The position numbers and the translations under genes are program-made. Below are positions 48,533 to 57,466 of a stretch of 64,000 bases of DNA, one piece after another. Where the stretch lies: NCBI GenBank assembly GCA_021323675.1, contig JAJPKP010000007.1, forward strand, positions 1 to 64,000, given 5' to 3'. This DNA is from Pseudomonadota bacterium. GTDB lineage: Bacteria > Desulfobacterota > Binatia > Binatales > Binataceae. The notes under the pieces were generated by a model. It made no database searches. It was not told the DNA's origin and worked only from the letters and a program-made list of their open reading frames with translations. The first letter of the stretch is position 1, and each line of letters starts with the position of its first letter.

Positions 48533-49429
48533 TCAGGGATTGAAGCGCGAATATTGCCGGAACTTTGCGATCAGCGGAAAACCGCCGTCGTTCGCTATCG
48601 CTTCATCCATCTCGAAATCTACTACCCGCTCCGCGCCGGCAAACTCGCGAATGCGATCGGGATTCCAGTCGATCGACGCGCGTCCCGTCATCTGCAGTGT
48701 GCGGCCGTTGTCGAAATCGATAAACAGAAGCCCGGCTTTGGGATTGACGGTCAGATTGCCGAGCGTGTTGAACATGCTGTTGCCGTTGTAGTCGGGAAAT
48801 GCGAGATGGTTCCCGTCGATTACCCTCGCGAAGCCCGGCTTGCCGCCCTTGTGCGAGATATCAGCGCCGGCCTCCGGATGGTCCGTCGCAATGAAGAAAG
48901 TGTCGGCGTTCGCAATCTGCTCGCGATCGCGCGCCGACAATTGCGATCCGCGCGTCGCGTTGTAAGGCGGCAACTCCGCCTCCGGGCGGGCGCCGACGAT
49001 TAGCCGCTCCTGGATGTAGCGCCGGCAGTTTCCGTAAACCTGATCGGCGCGCACGACGATTGAACCGTCCCCGATCGATCCGCGCCCGTTCACCCGAATT
49101 CGGCGCGATGAGGTGAAGTCGGGAAAGAGCAGCCCGACGTGCCCCTCGGTCTCGAGATTTCTGAGTATCGGATCGATGCGATGGGGAGGAGCGTCGATCC
49201 GCAAGGTCCGCGAATCCATCACTGCGATGAACCCCGGCTCCCCCGCAACGACCGACGCCCACACGCGCCCACGGCTGTCGACCGACCCGATCACGACCAT
49301 CCGGCGCAGCGCCAGAAAATTGCGCGCCGTCTCAGGAAAGCGATCGTCGATGCCTTCGCCGACGTCGTCGGCGATCTGCCGAACCCCCGCGCGCGTCTGA
49401 ACCTCAAGCTCGCCGCCGTGAAACTTCAT
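48533..49429 (-). CDS. Pyridoxamine 5'-phosphate oxidase-like flavin-binding protein
   Basis: This 298-residue protein contains two split-barrel-like regions (around VVIGSVDSRGRVWASVVAG and FIATDHPEAGADISHKGGKPGF), the FMN- or F420-binding fold of PNPOx-like proteins. In bacteria with F420 enzymes this fold often serves deazaflavin chemistry. No catalytic details can be assigned. It is transcribed alone. Confidence 0.78.
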   Translation of the reverse strand: MKFHGGELEVQTRAGVRQIADDVGEGIDDRFPETARNFLALRRMVVIGSVDSRGRVWASVVAGEPGFIAVMDSRTLRIDAPPHRIDPILRNLETEGHVGLLFPDFTSSRRIRVNGRGSIGDGSIVVRADQVYGNCRRYIQERLIVGARPEAELPPYNATRGSQLSARDREQIANADTFFIATDHPEAGADISHKGGKPGFARVIDGNHLAFPDYNGNSMFNTLGNLTVNPKAGLLFIDFDNGRTLQMTGRASIDWNPDRIREFAGAERVVDFEMDEAIANDGGFPLIAKFRQYSRFNP

Positions 49430-49603
49430 CGCCGTCCGTCTGGCATTCTACGCCCGGCAAACGATCCGTCATACTTTCCAGTCGCGCAATGGAAGCCGGC
49501 CTCCGTGAATCGACCGCGCGAACCGACTAGACCTGGCTTGCTCGCTGCCCCAAAGAATGAACGCTCTCCCTGGGGGATGCAGCAGCGCGTCTCTGGCCGG
49601 CGG

Positions 49604-50623
49604 TCAGGGCTTGCCAGCCAAAATCAACGGCGACGGCGCGTCTGACTTGATAGTCTTGACGGCGCCGAACCCCGCCTCTTTGAGCCACTGCCTGTACTCG
49701 CGCAGCGTGTAGGTGCCGCCTTCGGCGGTATGAATCAGCATATTCAGGTCGAAGAGCAGCGGAATCGCCGGTCCGCTCCGTTCCTCGTTCGGGATCAGCT
49801 CGCCTATCAGCAACATGCCCTTGCTTCGCAATGCCGCCGCACATCGCGCGAGGAGGCGCTTGCCCCATTCGATGCCTTCGCCGTGGAAGATGTGGCCTAG
49901 GATCGCGAGATCGAATTGCTCTTTCCCAAACTCGATGTCGCGGAAATTGCCTTCGCGGTACTCGAAGCGTTCCGACAGTCCATAGCGGTCCGCATACTCG
50001 CGCGCCACCGCAAGGACTTCCGGCAGGTCGACAATCGTCACGCGCGAGCCGGGAATTTCCTCCGCTATCGAAATCGACCATGCGCCGGCACCCCCGCCAA
50101 TGTCGAGGATGCTTTTGATGCGGCGCCGGGCGGCGGGCGGCATCCCGCGGACGGCGCTTTTCGCGCCGACGTAGTTTTGCGGAAAGATGCTCTTCACCAG
50201 AGTCGCGAAGAAATCCGCCCGGGGCGCCGTATCACCCCCGCTGAAAATCGCCCGGCCGCTGCGCACCACCTGCGCAAGTTGCTGCCAGCCCATCAACAGC
50301 ATCCGCGCAACTTGATCGGATCCTTCCATGAACAACGCGCTGTCGCGGGAAAGATAAGTACGCGCCTGCGGGCTCAGTGCGTAATGCTCGCCGCGCCGCG
50401 TCAGATATTTCATGCCCACCAAGGCATCGAGCAGACGCCGCATGGCTTCCCGATTCGCGTTGGCATGCGATGCGACCGCGGCGGAAGTCGTTTCGCCCCT
50501 GTCGATCGCGGTGAAGACGTCGAGATCCACGGCAGCCGCGAGTGTTGCCGTCCTCCATGTCGCCCACTGATCCGCGACGATCGGGAGTGGCGAGGGGAAA
50601 GATTTCTTCCGCTTTTCCGCCAT
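49604..50623 (-). CDS. O-methyltransferase of the HIOMT/plant-OMT type
   Basis: This 339-residue protein has a helical dimerisation and winged-helix N-domain (DALVGMKYLTRRGEHYALS) followed by the SAM domain with ILDIGGGAGAWSISIAEEIPG and the acidic ERFEYREGNF. It resembles acetylserotonin/hydroxyneurosporene O-methyltransferases. ATG at 50623 has a well-placed AGAGGAG ribosome site, so it is preferred to ATG at 50644. Expected reaction: methylation of a phenolic or hydroxyl group. Confidence 0.85.
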   Translation of the reverse strand: MAEKRKKSFPSPLPIVADQWATWRTATLAAAVDLDVFTAIDRGETTSAAVASHANANREAMRRLLDALVGMKYLTRRGEHYALSPQARTYLSRDSALFMEGSDQVARMLLMGWQQLAQVVRSGRAIFSGGDTAPRADFFATLVKSIFPQNYVGAKSAVRGMPPAARRRIKSILDIGGGAGAWSISIAEEIPGSRVTIVDLPEVLAVAREYADRYGLSERFEYREGNFRDIEFGKEQFDLAILGHIFHGEGIEWGKRLLARCAAALRSKGMLLIGELIPNEERSGPAIPLLFDLNMLIHTAEGGTYTLREYRQWLKEAGFGAVKTIKSDAPSPLILAGKP

Positions 50624-51060
50624 ACGGGCTCCTCTCATTGCCATCGACCCGAAGGCTTATACGCACGGCGCGCGCCTCGGAGCAATCTTCTCGATGGCCG
50701 GGCTGGTTTATTTTCAGCGCTGCCGGCCGACACAGTGCCCCCTCCCCGCCACCGCCCGCATTTTTGATGCGAGAAGTAGAACCTTTCCCGACGATCCAAA
50801 ACCAGGTTCGCAGCCGGATGAACAAACAAAGATGCGAACAGGAACAATGCGACCGTTCTCGGGAAAGCTCCGTTTTCCTGAATGGTCAAACCGCCTTCTC
50901 ACACACGAGAGATTGATTCAACACTAAACACGCGCAAACAAGACTATTTCGAGAGAAGCTGGAAGCGATTCCGTCGCTAGACATCAAATACAGCGTCAAA
51001 TCGGACGTGTGTCCGCTGCTGACTCCGGTAGCGGTGTCATAAAGTGAACATCGGGCCCGG
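50624..51060. other. 437-bp gap, no gene seen
   Basis: Open frames here are short and have no domain features. The right part is less GC-rich than surrounding coding DNA. It leads into a PAS remnant, so it may be decayed coding sequence. Confidence 0.5.
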
Positions 51061-51285
51061 ATGCTGGCTCGAATGTTGCGTCCCTTCGGCAGCGGCGGGG
51101 TTGTGGCCCTCTGCCTGCGCAAAGACGGTAGCAAGTTCGAGGTCACGGTTATGGAGTCGCCGATGCTCGACACCGCCGGCGCCGTGGTGGGACTGTCCGT
51201 CGTCATGCGCGAGACCGGCGCCACGACCTCGAGAACAGGCCGGATGCCCAAGTCATTGAACTCGGAGCAGGACGCGAACCAGTGA
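51061..51285 (+). pseudogene. PAS-domain remnant
   Basis: A 74-residue frame contains ALCLRKDGSKFEVTVMESP and VGLSVVMRET, the C-terminal half of a PAS domain (the usual R-x-x-DG-S...GxVVGxSVxxRD pattern). No N-terminal PAS sequence or kinase follows, and the upstream sequence is out of frame. Best explained as the remains of a sensor gene. Confidence 0.5.
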
Positions 51286-51530
51286 TGCTCGCAATCGGCG
51301 CGCCGATGCCCTCCTGGTAAATCGACAGAATCCGGCCTCATCGAACGCCGGCGAGGCCGCCATTCCGCGCCGGAACGCGAATCCACCTTTTCGCCGGGCT
51401 TCGCAGACGCGGTCAACGGACCCGCTGCGTGTATGATCCGCACAACGGTGCGAGGCCCCGGTCCATGGCTCTCAGTCTCGATAGCGACAATTGCGGACGA
51501 CGAGCAAAGCGGGGGGATGCGCGCAAAGGT

Positions 51531-51800
51531 TCAGGCGCCGAATCTGGCGGCCGAACGCGCTCGTGCCTTTGCCGCTTCTTCCTCGCGATTCTTCGGGGGC
51601 GCGTTCGTCTCCAGCGAACGCAGCAGATGCATCGCCGCGTGGGCTACTTCGTCGACCGCGTGATTGAACGCGTGCTCATTGGCCTTTGAAGGCTTGTTGA
51701 ATCCGCTGATCTTCCGCACGAACTGCAGAGAAGCGGCCCGAACCTCATCGTCAGTAACCGGCGGTTCAAAGTTGAACAGGGTCTTGATATTCCTGCACAT
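51531..51800 (-). CDS. DUF2277 family small protein
   Basis: This 89-residue protein begins MCRNIKTLFNFEPPVTDDEV, the hallmark of DUF2277, with a conserved helical body (RAASLQFVRKISGFNKPSK) and a charged tail. Function unknown. The family is cytosolic and short; length is normal. Confidence 0.87.
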   Translation of the reverse strand: MCRNIKTLFNFEPPVTDDEVRAASLQFVRKISGFNKPSKANEHAFNHAVDEVAHAAMHLLRSLETNAPPKNREEEAAKARARSAARFGA

Positions 51801-51825
51801 CGGAGCGACCTCAGCTTGAACACTT

Positions 51826-52587
51826 CTACGTCGCGCTGATTAACAACTCTTCGCGCGCCGCACACGCATCTATCTCCATCTCCAATCCTGTCACCGGCGG
51901 CCGCGAATGATGGAAGCGGATACCACGAATTGCCGCTGCGCCCAGCGCGGGAAGCAGCAGCTTCTCGAATAGCGGATGCACGTCGTGAACGGTGTACAGA
52001 TTCACCGACGTCGCATCGTCCCATCGAACCTTCATCTCTCCGATCAACTCACTGAGATTGTCGAGCACGCAGGCCATTTTCCGGCCGAGTCCATCCGGAG
52101 AAACGTCTCCTCGCGCGACCAGCTCGCGCCTGCCGCCTTCGCCGGCGCGCATCTCGGCAGAGCCTGCGAGCACGTAAGCCGGTCGTGCGACGCCAGGGTT
52201 CGGGACCGTGTAATAGAAACCAAAGAGGGAAGGCTCGGCCGGAGCGTTTGTCATCGGGGCAACGTTGGTGCGCGCGATCGGATTGACTCCGTCGATCAAG
52301 ACGCCCCAGGCCGCGAGCCGTTCGAGATAGCCGCGATTGAATTCATCGAAGCCGGCAGGCGTCAGTGGAGCGGGGATGCGCAACTCGATTCCGCACACGG
52401 CATGAATCGGCCGCTGCACATCGCGCAGGTGGCGTTCGATCGATCCATAGCCGTCCGCGAGCCGGACCATCGGATGAAAACTCGCGTGCACGATCGCGAA
52501 TCCGAGATCCGCGACGGCGCCCGAAGAAAACGGCATCCCGGGCGCGGTCACGAATCGATAATTGCCTCTGGCATTCAGAGCCAACAT
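51826..52587 (-). CDS. RidA/YjgF-like family protein
   Basis: This 253-residue protein has an internal arrangement reminiscent of two RidA-fold units. The second is clearer (GGRRELVARGDVSPDGLGRKMACVL, then RWDDATSVNLYTVHDVHPLFE). ATG at 52587 is preferred to 52638, whose extension is low-complexity. The deaminase Arg is not confidently placed, so activity is unclear. It lies just upstream of the DUF2277 gene on the same strand. Confidence 0.6.
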   Translation of the reverse strand: MLALNARGNYRFVTAPGMPFSSGAVADLGFAIVHASFHPMVRLADGYGSIERHLRDVQRPIHAVCGIELRIPAPLTPAGFDEFNRGYLERLAAWGVLIDGVNPIARTNVAPMTNAPAEPSLFGFYYTVPNPGVARPAYVLAGSAEMRAGEGGRRELVARGDVSPDGLGRKMACVLDNLSELIGEMKVRWDDATSVNLYTVHDVHPLFEKLLLPALGAAAIRGIRFHHSRPPVTGLEMEIDACAAREELLISAT

Positions 52588-52641
52588 CGACCGCGCTCCT
52601 CCGCGCAGGCGCAAGACCGATGGGCTCAAAGATCCCACGAT

Positions 52642-52965
52642 TCACCCCAAAGTAACAGCCCTAAAACAGCGAATTTCCAAGGCCTTTCCTTTCAAATTCA
52701 AATCGACGCACTTTTGAAAGGAAAAGACCCATCGGAGCCTTGCGAGAGAGCCGAATATTTCTGGAAATATAGTGTTTTTCCTTTCAATTTCTGTCCGCAA
52801 TTCCCCGCCGAGTTTCATGTGCGCTTCGGCGGCATTTGCGCTGCCGGACAGGGCCATACCGGCCAGTAGTGCCTGACCGGCGACTGCCAAAGTTTGCCCG
52901 ATCACAGCGGCACGGAACCCGAAGGAGATCTTCGATCGCCAAAAGCCCTTACCGATTGCCATCAC
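52642..52965 (-). CDS. Possible exported protein, probably degraded
   Basis: The 107-residue frame starts with a credible signal peptide (about residues 16-47, ending SGSANAAEA). After about residue 60 the sequence loses coding character and crosses a group of AT-rich repeats. It may be a truncated or frameshifted secreted protein, or chance. No homology recognised. Confidence 0.3.
   Translation of the reverse strand: MMAIGKGFWRSKISFGFRAAVIGQTLAVAGQALLAGMALSGSANAAEAHMKLGGELRTEIERKNTIFPEIFGSLARLRWVFSFQKCVDLNLKGKALEIRCFRAVTLG
52685..52790. repeat. Cluster of TTTCCTTTCAA repeats and a hairpin
   Basis: TTTCCTTTCAAA (52685-52696) is matched by its inverse TTTGAAAGGAAA (52713-52724), and a third copy TTTCCTTTCAA lies at 52777-52787. 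Between them ATATTTCTGGAAATAT (52755-52770) is a 7-bp hairpin. The block is AT-richer than its surroundings. Confidence 0.6.
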
Positions 52966-53192
52966 ACCTTAGCTCCTTCGCCAAAACCCAAGGAGCAAGG
53001 GACTCCGCCAAAATCGCGCATTCACAGCGTCGCATCGCCCCTAGGCTCTCCACTAGTGAGACGGCATAGGGACTCGGAATGTGACATCGCCATCCGAATT
53101 CACGAGAAGCCCCCGCATAGGACAGCGACCTGAGCCACAAAAGCGACGTGCTGCTGTGTCTTTCGCTAGGAGATTCAGTGTTTCAGACTTCT

Positions 53193-53237
53193 TGGAGCCA
53201 CCGGTCGGATTCAAACCGACGACCTGCTGATTACGAA
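53193..53237 (-). other. tRNA-Thr(CGU) 3'-half remnant, probable att site of an integrated island
   Basis: Read on the minus strand, this holds the anticodon loop TTCGTAA (anticodon CGT), the 3' anticodon stem TCAGC, a perfect T-stem GTCGG/CCGAC with loop TTTGAAT, and an end GGTGGCTCCA. The expected 5' half (acceptor GCCACCG, D-arm) is absent to the right. Homology begins at the anticodon loop, a common crossover point of tyrosine integrases. The remnant's orientation puts the inserted DNA to its right. Confidence 0.75.
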
Positions 53238-53874
53238 TAAGCGTCAGGCCCCAACCACCGCGAACGACCCTGACCAAAGCCCAACAAAATCAAGGAAGCG
53301 CACCGGCTAGGTCCTCACGGTCGTTCGGCGTTTTTCGTCCGGTTACGGCACCCTATAGGCACCAACCGCGAAACTCACCGAGGCGAGGTCGCCCCAAACC
53401 CCGGCACGCACTGCGCCGACTGGATTGGCTCCGCACGCAAGGGAACGCGGACAAAGCTGCAGCCGAACAGATCTTTTCACGAAAGCTTGCCCCGAGGCGT
53501 GGAGCTTGAAAGCGGCGGCGCGGAGGTCCTCAGCCTTGATTCGGTGCCGGATCGTTAGAGTAAATGCATTTCTTGTTGGCAGTTCAGCGCAGGTGATGCG
53601 CCGGGTAAAATAGGTGGGTCGATTGCGCGGCGGCTGAATCGGCTGGATTTGGTGGGTTGGGACGGCTCACGTCAAGCCTGTCGCGATTTGAGGGCCCGAG
53701 AACCTTAGCCGAAGGTCTTCGTCGAATGATGGGACGTCTCCAGGCTACCGAAATTCCTTAGAATTCGACCGCGGTGGACGGCGGTTCTGGAATTTAGGCA
53801 TCCGCTTGGCGTAGCATCCCGGTTGGTCTAAAGGGCAGGAGAGAAAACTGAGGGGCCGGCGGGTCCTTGCGGCG
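53238..53874. other. 637-bp region with no credible gene
   Basis: No frame here shows domains or a good ribosome site; the best open frame (62 codons near 53425-53613) lacks features. No integrase is found at this end of the island. It may hold the promoter for the next gene or decayed phage or plasmid sequence. Confidence 0.5.
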
Positions 53875-54561
53875 ATGTTTCATAAAGAAGCTGACATGAT
53901 GCGACCGGTGGTGCGGTGGATGAAGGCTGCTGGCCTGACAGCGAGGTCCGAATTTGTGACTCCTTGGGGTGTGTGCGATCTCGTCGGTCTTCGCTTCAAT
54001 GCCAATAATCTTGCACGGCGCATCCGGCTGAAGCAGACGCGCGCGGTTAGTTCAATCACCCGAGCAATGATTCTTCTTGAAATTCCGGACGTGGAAACTC
54101 GAAGGTTTGTTACGCTTGAGAAGCTGAGGCGCCATTGGACAGGCTCCTTCCGTGAGGAGACCATTCGAAGGGAGACTGACAGGCTCATCGCCGATGGGTT
54201 CGTGATTCTTTCCCGAAAAAGCCGCCTGCAGAAGATCAATGGCTGGATGCCACTACAAGATCGGTTGGTCGCTGTGGAGTTAAAGCTCTCCAGAATCGAG
54301 GAGGCCATGCGTCAGGCGTTGAACAATGTGGCTTTTGCCGATGAATCATACGTTGCTTTGCCGGACGCTATTGCCAAGCGCGTCGCGTCTCGCCCTTCGC
54401 GTTGGTCAAGGTTCTTTGAGGCCGGGGTGGGATTGCTGGGCGTGACTCCTCACCGGTGTCGGGTGGTGGTTTCACCCAAGAAGGCCGAGCAATGGAAGGA
54501 TAAGCCCGTTCAGTTGTATTGCGTTGAAAAGTTCTGGAGAAGCCGGCTTAAAGGCAACTAA
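53875..54561 (+). CDS. PD-(D/E)XK-like nuclease candidate with inserted winged helix
   Basis: The protein has 228 residues. Elements of a restriction-endonuclease fold can be read: Glu5 in the first helix, Asp35 in GVCDLVGL, and Glu135-x-Lys137 in VAVELKLSR followed by helix IEEAMRQALNNVAFADESYV. About 95 residues between Asp and ExK contain a winged-helix-like stretch (VTLEKLRRHW ... ETDRLIADGFVILSR). The family is not recognised. It lies first in the island and converges with an unknown gene (14-bp overlap). It may be a nuclease of a defence module. Confidence 0.6.
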   Translation: MFHKEADMMRPVVRWMKAAGLTARSEFVTPWGVCDLVGLRFNANNLARRIRLKQTRAVSSITRAMILLEIPDVETRRFVTLEKLRRHWTGSFREETIRRETDRLIADGFVILSRKSRLQKINGWMPLQDRLVAVELKLSRIEEAMRQALNNVAFADESYVALPDAIAKRVASRPSRWSRFFEAGVGLLGVTPHRCRVVVSPKKAEQWKDKPVQLYCVEKFWRSRLKGN

Positions 54562-55717
54562 GCATGAGTGGCTCAGCCACGGCTTCCGGACGGCGAGCTG
54601 TGCCTTCATCGGGTAGATCTGGGAGTGACTTGCCTAGTGCGTATGCTGCCGATAAATCCTGAAACAATGCCATCGACCGGCCAGATTTGGGTGCATTCGC
54701 TATAAGGTCAAGCCACCGCTTGTAAAACGCAGCAACCTGCTCACGGGAAGTATCAGGGGAGATCAAGTTACCGTATTGTTTTTTGATGTCGTTGAACTCT
54801 ATGTACGCTGGATGGCTGGTGCCTAACTTAGTAAGTGCTGTATCCAGCCAGGCTCTGAGTTGAATGCTAACGCTAACCCTCCGCCTTAGCGATGGCAGCA
54901 CAATTCGTACGCTCGGCGGCATTGCGTGACCGCCGGCCAGAAAGTATTGGTACCCAGAGCCAATTCCTATCGCAGGATAGTCGACCAAACCCCTTGACCA
55001 CAACACCAGGTTTAGTCCCCAGTACGGGCCTGCTATTCGGATTCTGGATGGAATTCGTTCATTGAGTTCCTGATGTAAGGCAACAATTCCCGGCAGACGC
55101 CTGTTTCTGAGAGTCGCGGATCCACTGTCGTCAACTAAGCTTCTTTCGACAACCCAAAGACCGTCTGCTTGAGATTCGTGATAGCACTTCTCGGCCTGCT
55201 GTACCTTAGGATTCCTTGCAGTTTTACCATTGACCTGTTGCTGATGCGTAAAAATTAGAGGCAAAATAAGTTTTCCCGAGAACCCCTTATCCCTTTTCCA
55301 CTTTCCCGCGGCGACTGCTAGTGCCCGATTGATTTTGTTGCGGTCAGAATTTGTGACCAATGGTATCTGCGGAACACTAATCCAGGTGGGTTTGTATGAC
55401 GCGCACTTGTCCAAGATAGCGTCAACGAAAGCCTGTACTTCTGAGGCGATCGGCCTTTCCTGGAATGTCGGCTTCGCAACATCTTCGAATTTTGCAAAGC
55501 CTTTCATGAAGGTGAACCAGGGCCGGTCGCGACGCGCGTCGGGATCGTCCATGCCGTCCACACACGCGTCCAACCAGATTTTAAAGGTCGGACGCAAAAG
55601 TGGAACTAGGCTTGCGGCTCGATCTAAAGGGAGCCGCGCAACCTCCGAATCCGCATACAGTCTCTGCGCGATTCTCGCCCCGTCGTCACTCGTTATAAAC
55701 GGAATTTGCTCCGCCAT
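54548..55717 (-). CDS. Unknown protein, partner of the FRG gene
   Basis: The 389 residues begin at ATG 55717, which has GAGGAG at ideal spacing; the frame upstream to 55738 would overlap the FRG gene. No domain is recognised. Conserved-looking blocks are PTWISVPQIPL, GPYWGLNLVLWSRGL and GIGSGYQYFLAGG. It starts 7 bp after the FRG gene, so the two form an operon and probably work together. Confidence 0.7.
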   Translation of the reverse strand: MAEQIPFITSDDGARIAQRLYADSEVARLPLDRAASLVPLLRPTFKIWLDACVDGMDDPDARRDRPWFTFMKGFAKFEDVAKPTFQERPIASEVQAFVDAILDKCASYKPTWISVPQIPLVTNSDRNKINRALAVAAGKWKRDKGFSGKLILPLIFTHQQQVNGKTARNPKVQQAEKCYHESQADGLWVVERSLVDDSGSATLRNRRLPGIVALHQELNERIPSRIRIAGPYWGLNLVLWSRGLVDYPAIGIGSGYQYFLAGGHAMPPSVRIVLPSLRRRVSVSIQLRAWLDTALTKLGTSHPAYIEFNDIKKQYGNLISPDTSREQVAAFYKRWLDLIANAPKSGRSMALFQDLSAAYALGKSLPDLPDEGTARRPEAVAEPLMLSCL

Positions 55718-55724
55718 CCGCTCC

Positions 55725-56540
55725 TCACAAGCCCGCACTTCTCTTTAGGTGAGAGCACACATGTTCCGGCTCCGGAAAGATGAACATCTCACCGATGCCG
55801 ACGCGCTCCAGCTCGTTTAGCAGGCCCCTCTTGTATTCGCGCAAGATGGGCACATACAGCAGCGAACTGGCCTGGGCGCGATCCAATGCAAAGCTTTTTG
55901 ACCCATGAAGCGTGAACACGCCCTGTTGTAGGGCGATCCGTTCGGTGTTCCAAGTTGGATTGATTGCGATGGTGCGCTTTCCAGCTGGTCGCACTTTACC
56001 GTCGAGTTTGAAATAAGGCTTTATGATGTTGGCATCTCGCTCCATGTTAAAGACCCGCGGCGATCGGGCCTCGACGTTTTGGTTCAGCTCGATGGGATTG
56101 AGGATAACAACTAAGCCGTCTGAGTCGGGGTCCTTGCTACAAGCGAAGAAGAGTGCAACAGCTGCATTCTGAGTCCAGTCTAACAATCGCGTGGGCAGTC
56201 CATAGTGTTGTGCGACCTGCATCCAGCCAAGATCATCATCAGGAGCGGGAGGACGACCTAGTTTCATGTCGAGAAAGCGCTTCATATCAGCCAAGAGATG
56301 GAGCGCCGCGTCTCTTTTTTCCTGCGCGGCGTAACGAAGGGCTGAAGGTGCGAGAGAATGCGTGAGCTGCGGATGACCCCGAAACCAGAAGATTTTGTTT
56401 GGCTCTAACAGGGAGTGAAACACACCAAAAAAATCGCTCAGTGTGGAAATCAGTTGGTCTTGAAACATTGGGCAGTCTATCGGACAGGCTCTGTATCGGC
56501 GAATGAGGTCTCGACGGGTTTTCGGTGTTGTCGGAGGCAT
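55725..56540 (-). CDS. FRG-domain protein
   Basis: This 271-residue protein contains the FRG domain: FWFRGH (51-56) with the Phe-Arg-Gly that names it, MQVAQHYGLPTRLLDWTQNAAVALFFAC (107-134, in pieces), and a beta-rich tail. FRG proteins recur in defence islands and toxin-like contexts; a nucleotide or NAD-related activity has been proposed but not proven here. It is upstream of an unknown partner in a two-gene operon. ATG at 56468 is an alternative start. Confidence 0.85.
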   Translation of the reverse strand: MPPTTPKTRRDLIRRYRACPIDCPMFQDQLISTLSDFFGVFHSLLEPNKIFWFRGHPQLTHSLAPSALRYAAQEKRDAALHLLADMKRFLDMKLGRPPAPDDDLGWMQVAQHYGLPTRLLDWTQNAAVALFFACSKDPDSDGLVVILNPIELNQNVEARSPRVFNMERDANIIKPYFKLDGKVRPAGKRTIAINPTWNTERIALQQGVFTLHGSKSFALDRAQASSLLYVPILREYKRGLLNELERVGIGEMFIFPEPEHVCSHLKRSAGL

Positions 56541-56613
56541 TTTCTATCAATCAGATGTGACGGCAAGTTGCCCCATTAACATTAGGTGTTGCCTGCCTTC
56601 GTGGACGCACGAT

Positions 56614-57066
56614 TCAAGACCGCAGCGGGATCGCATGTTGCCCGACCCAACGCACCCAGGGCAGTTCGTTCCTGACCGTGTTCCAGAGGCGTTCATCCGC
56701 GGTCCAGCACTCGCATTGTCGGGATTCCGCAAGGGCCAAGTAGTGCGCGTCGTATGCGCTCGGCAGGGAAAACCGCTCCATAATTTCCAGAGCGCGAAGA
56801 TTGACCGCAACGTCGTTCTCCAGCGCTGGCCCATTCTCCAACAGGAATGCTAGGCGTTCCTTGGCGATCTCAAGGCTCAACTGGCCCCGTTTTACCCGTT
56901 TCGCGAGGGCATTGGTCGCCTCATAGGCAAACAGCGCCGGCGCGGTTAGGCGCCGACGCTGTTTCTGCCACTTTTCTAGAAGCTCCGATGCTTCGTCACT
57001 GTACGGCTCCCGCTCGATCCACTTAAGCGCGAGGCTCGCATCGACGACCACTTCGTCGGCGCTCAC
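56614..57066 (-). CDS. vapC: PIN-domain toxin, VapC-like
   Basis: This 150-residue PIN ribonuclease has acidic residues in VVDASLALKW, FAYEATNAL, YDAHYLALAE and TADERLW, fitting the four-carboxylate Mg2+ site. It is preceded by a RHH antitoxin gene with ATGA overlap (57063-57066). VapC toxins cleave tRNA or rRNA when the antitoxin is lost. As part of the island it could stabilise it. Confidence 0.88.
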   Translation of the reverse strand: MSADEVVVDASLALKWIEREPYSDEASELLEKWQKQRRRLTAPALFAYEATNALAKRVKRGQLSLEIAKERLAFLLENGPALENDVAVNLRALEIMERFSLPSAYDAHYLALAESRQCECWTADERLWNTVRNELPWVRWVGQHAIPLRS

Positions 57067-57365
57067 AGTTGGTTATCACGCTCCATCCTGGCTTCGCGGA
57101 TCAGGTCTACAGAGTCCTCCGGAAAGGGCGTGGGTTGTTGGGCGCGGAAGGTGGCGAAGCGGCCTAGCGTCTCGGTCGTGATGGTGCCATCGGCCTTTTT
57201 CTTGAGTACCCGGCCCGCCGGCACCGAGCGATCGAGGAGGCGCGTCACATAGGCCGAGACTGAAAGGTCTTGGGCGGCTGCCGCCACCTTGATGCGGCGC
57301 CGTAGCGCGGGAGGTATATCAAGCGTAAGCCGGGGCCGGTTCGTCTTGGTGATAGATCTTGCCAT
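57063..57365 (-). CDS. vapB: Ribbon-helix-helix antitoxin, VapB-like
   Basis: This 100-residue protein has an N-terminal RHH fold (PRLTLDIPPALRRRIKVAAAAQDLSVSAYVTRLLD in pieces) and a C-terminal tail expected to neutralise the toxin. It overlaps vapC by ATGA. A promoter with a short dyad lies upstream, suggesting autoregulation. Confidence 0.82.
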   Translation of the reverse strand: MARSITKTNRPRLTLDIPPALRRRIKVAAAAQDLSVSAYVTRLLDRSVPAGRVLKKKADGTITTETLGRFATFRAQQPTPFPEDSVDLIREARMERDNQL

Positions 57366-57384
57366 CGTCTGATACCGTTTTCCC

Positions 57385-57428
57385 GCTAATTTAGCTACAT
57401 TCTACACGATTGACGCTTTCGGTGTCAT
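57385..57428 (-). promoter_or_regulatory. Candidate vapBC promoter and operator
   Basis: On the minus strand ATGACA (57428-57423), 18 bp, TAGAAT (57404-57399) resembles a sigma-70 promoter. Just downstream GCTAATTTAGC (57385-57395) is a 5+1+5 dyad that could bind the antitoxin. Confidence 0.5.
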
Positions 57429-57466
57429 GGCGTCAGAGGGGTCGAAAATCTTGAGAGGAGAGACCG

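Noticed and set aside
50542-50916. 124-residue plus-strand frame
   Set aside because: It is antisense to the start of the O-methyltransferase gene and has no recognisable features.
50886-51443. 185-residue minus-strand frame
   Set aside because: It has biased, repeat-free composition without domains and lies antisense to the PAS remnant; it also has no ribosome site.
53193-53268. Complete tRNA gene
   Set aside because: The 5' acceptor strand and D-arm are absent and the T-loop carries TTT instead of TTC; only the 3' half is present.
53425-53613. 62-residue frame inside the island's left end
   Set aside because: It has no domain, no ribosome site and no coupling to neighbours.
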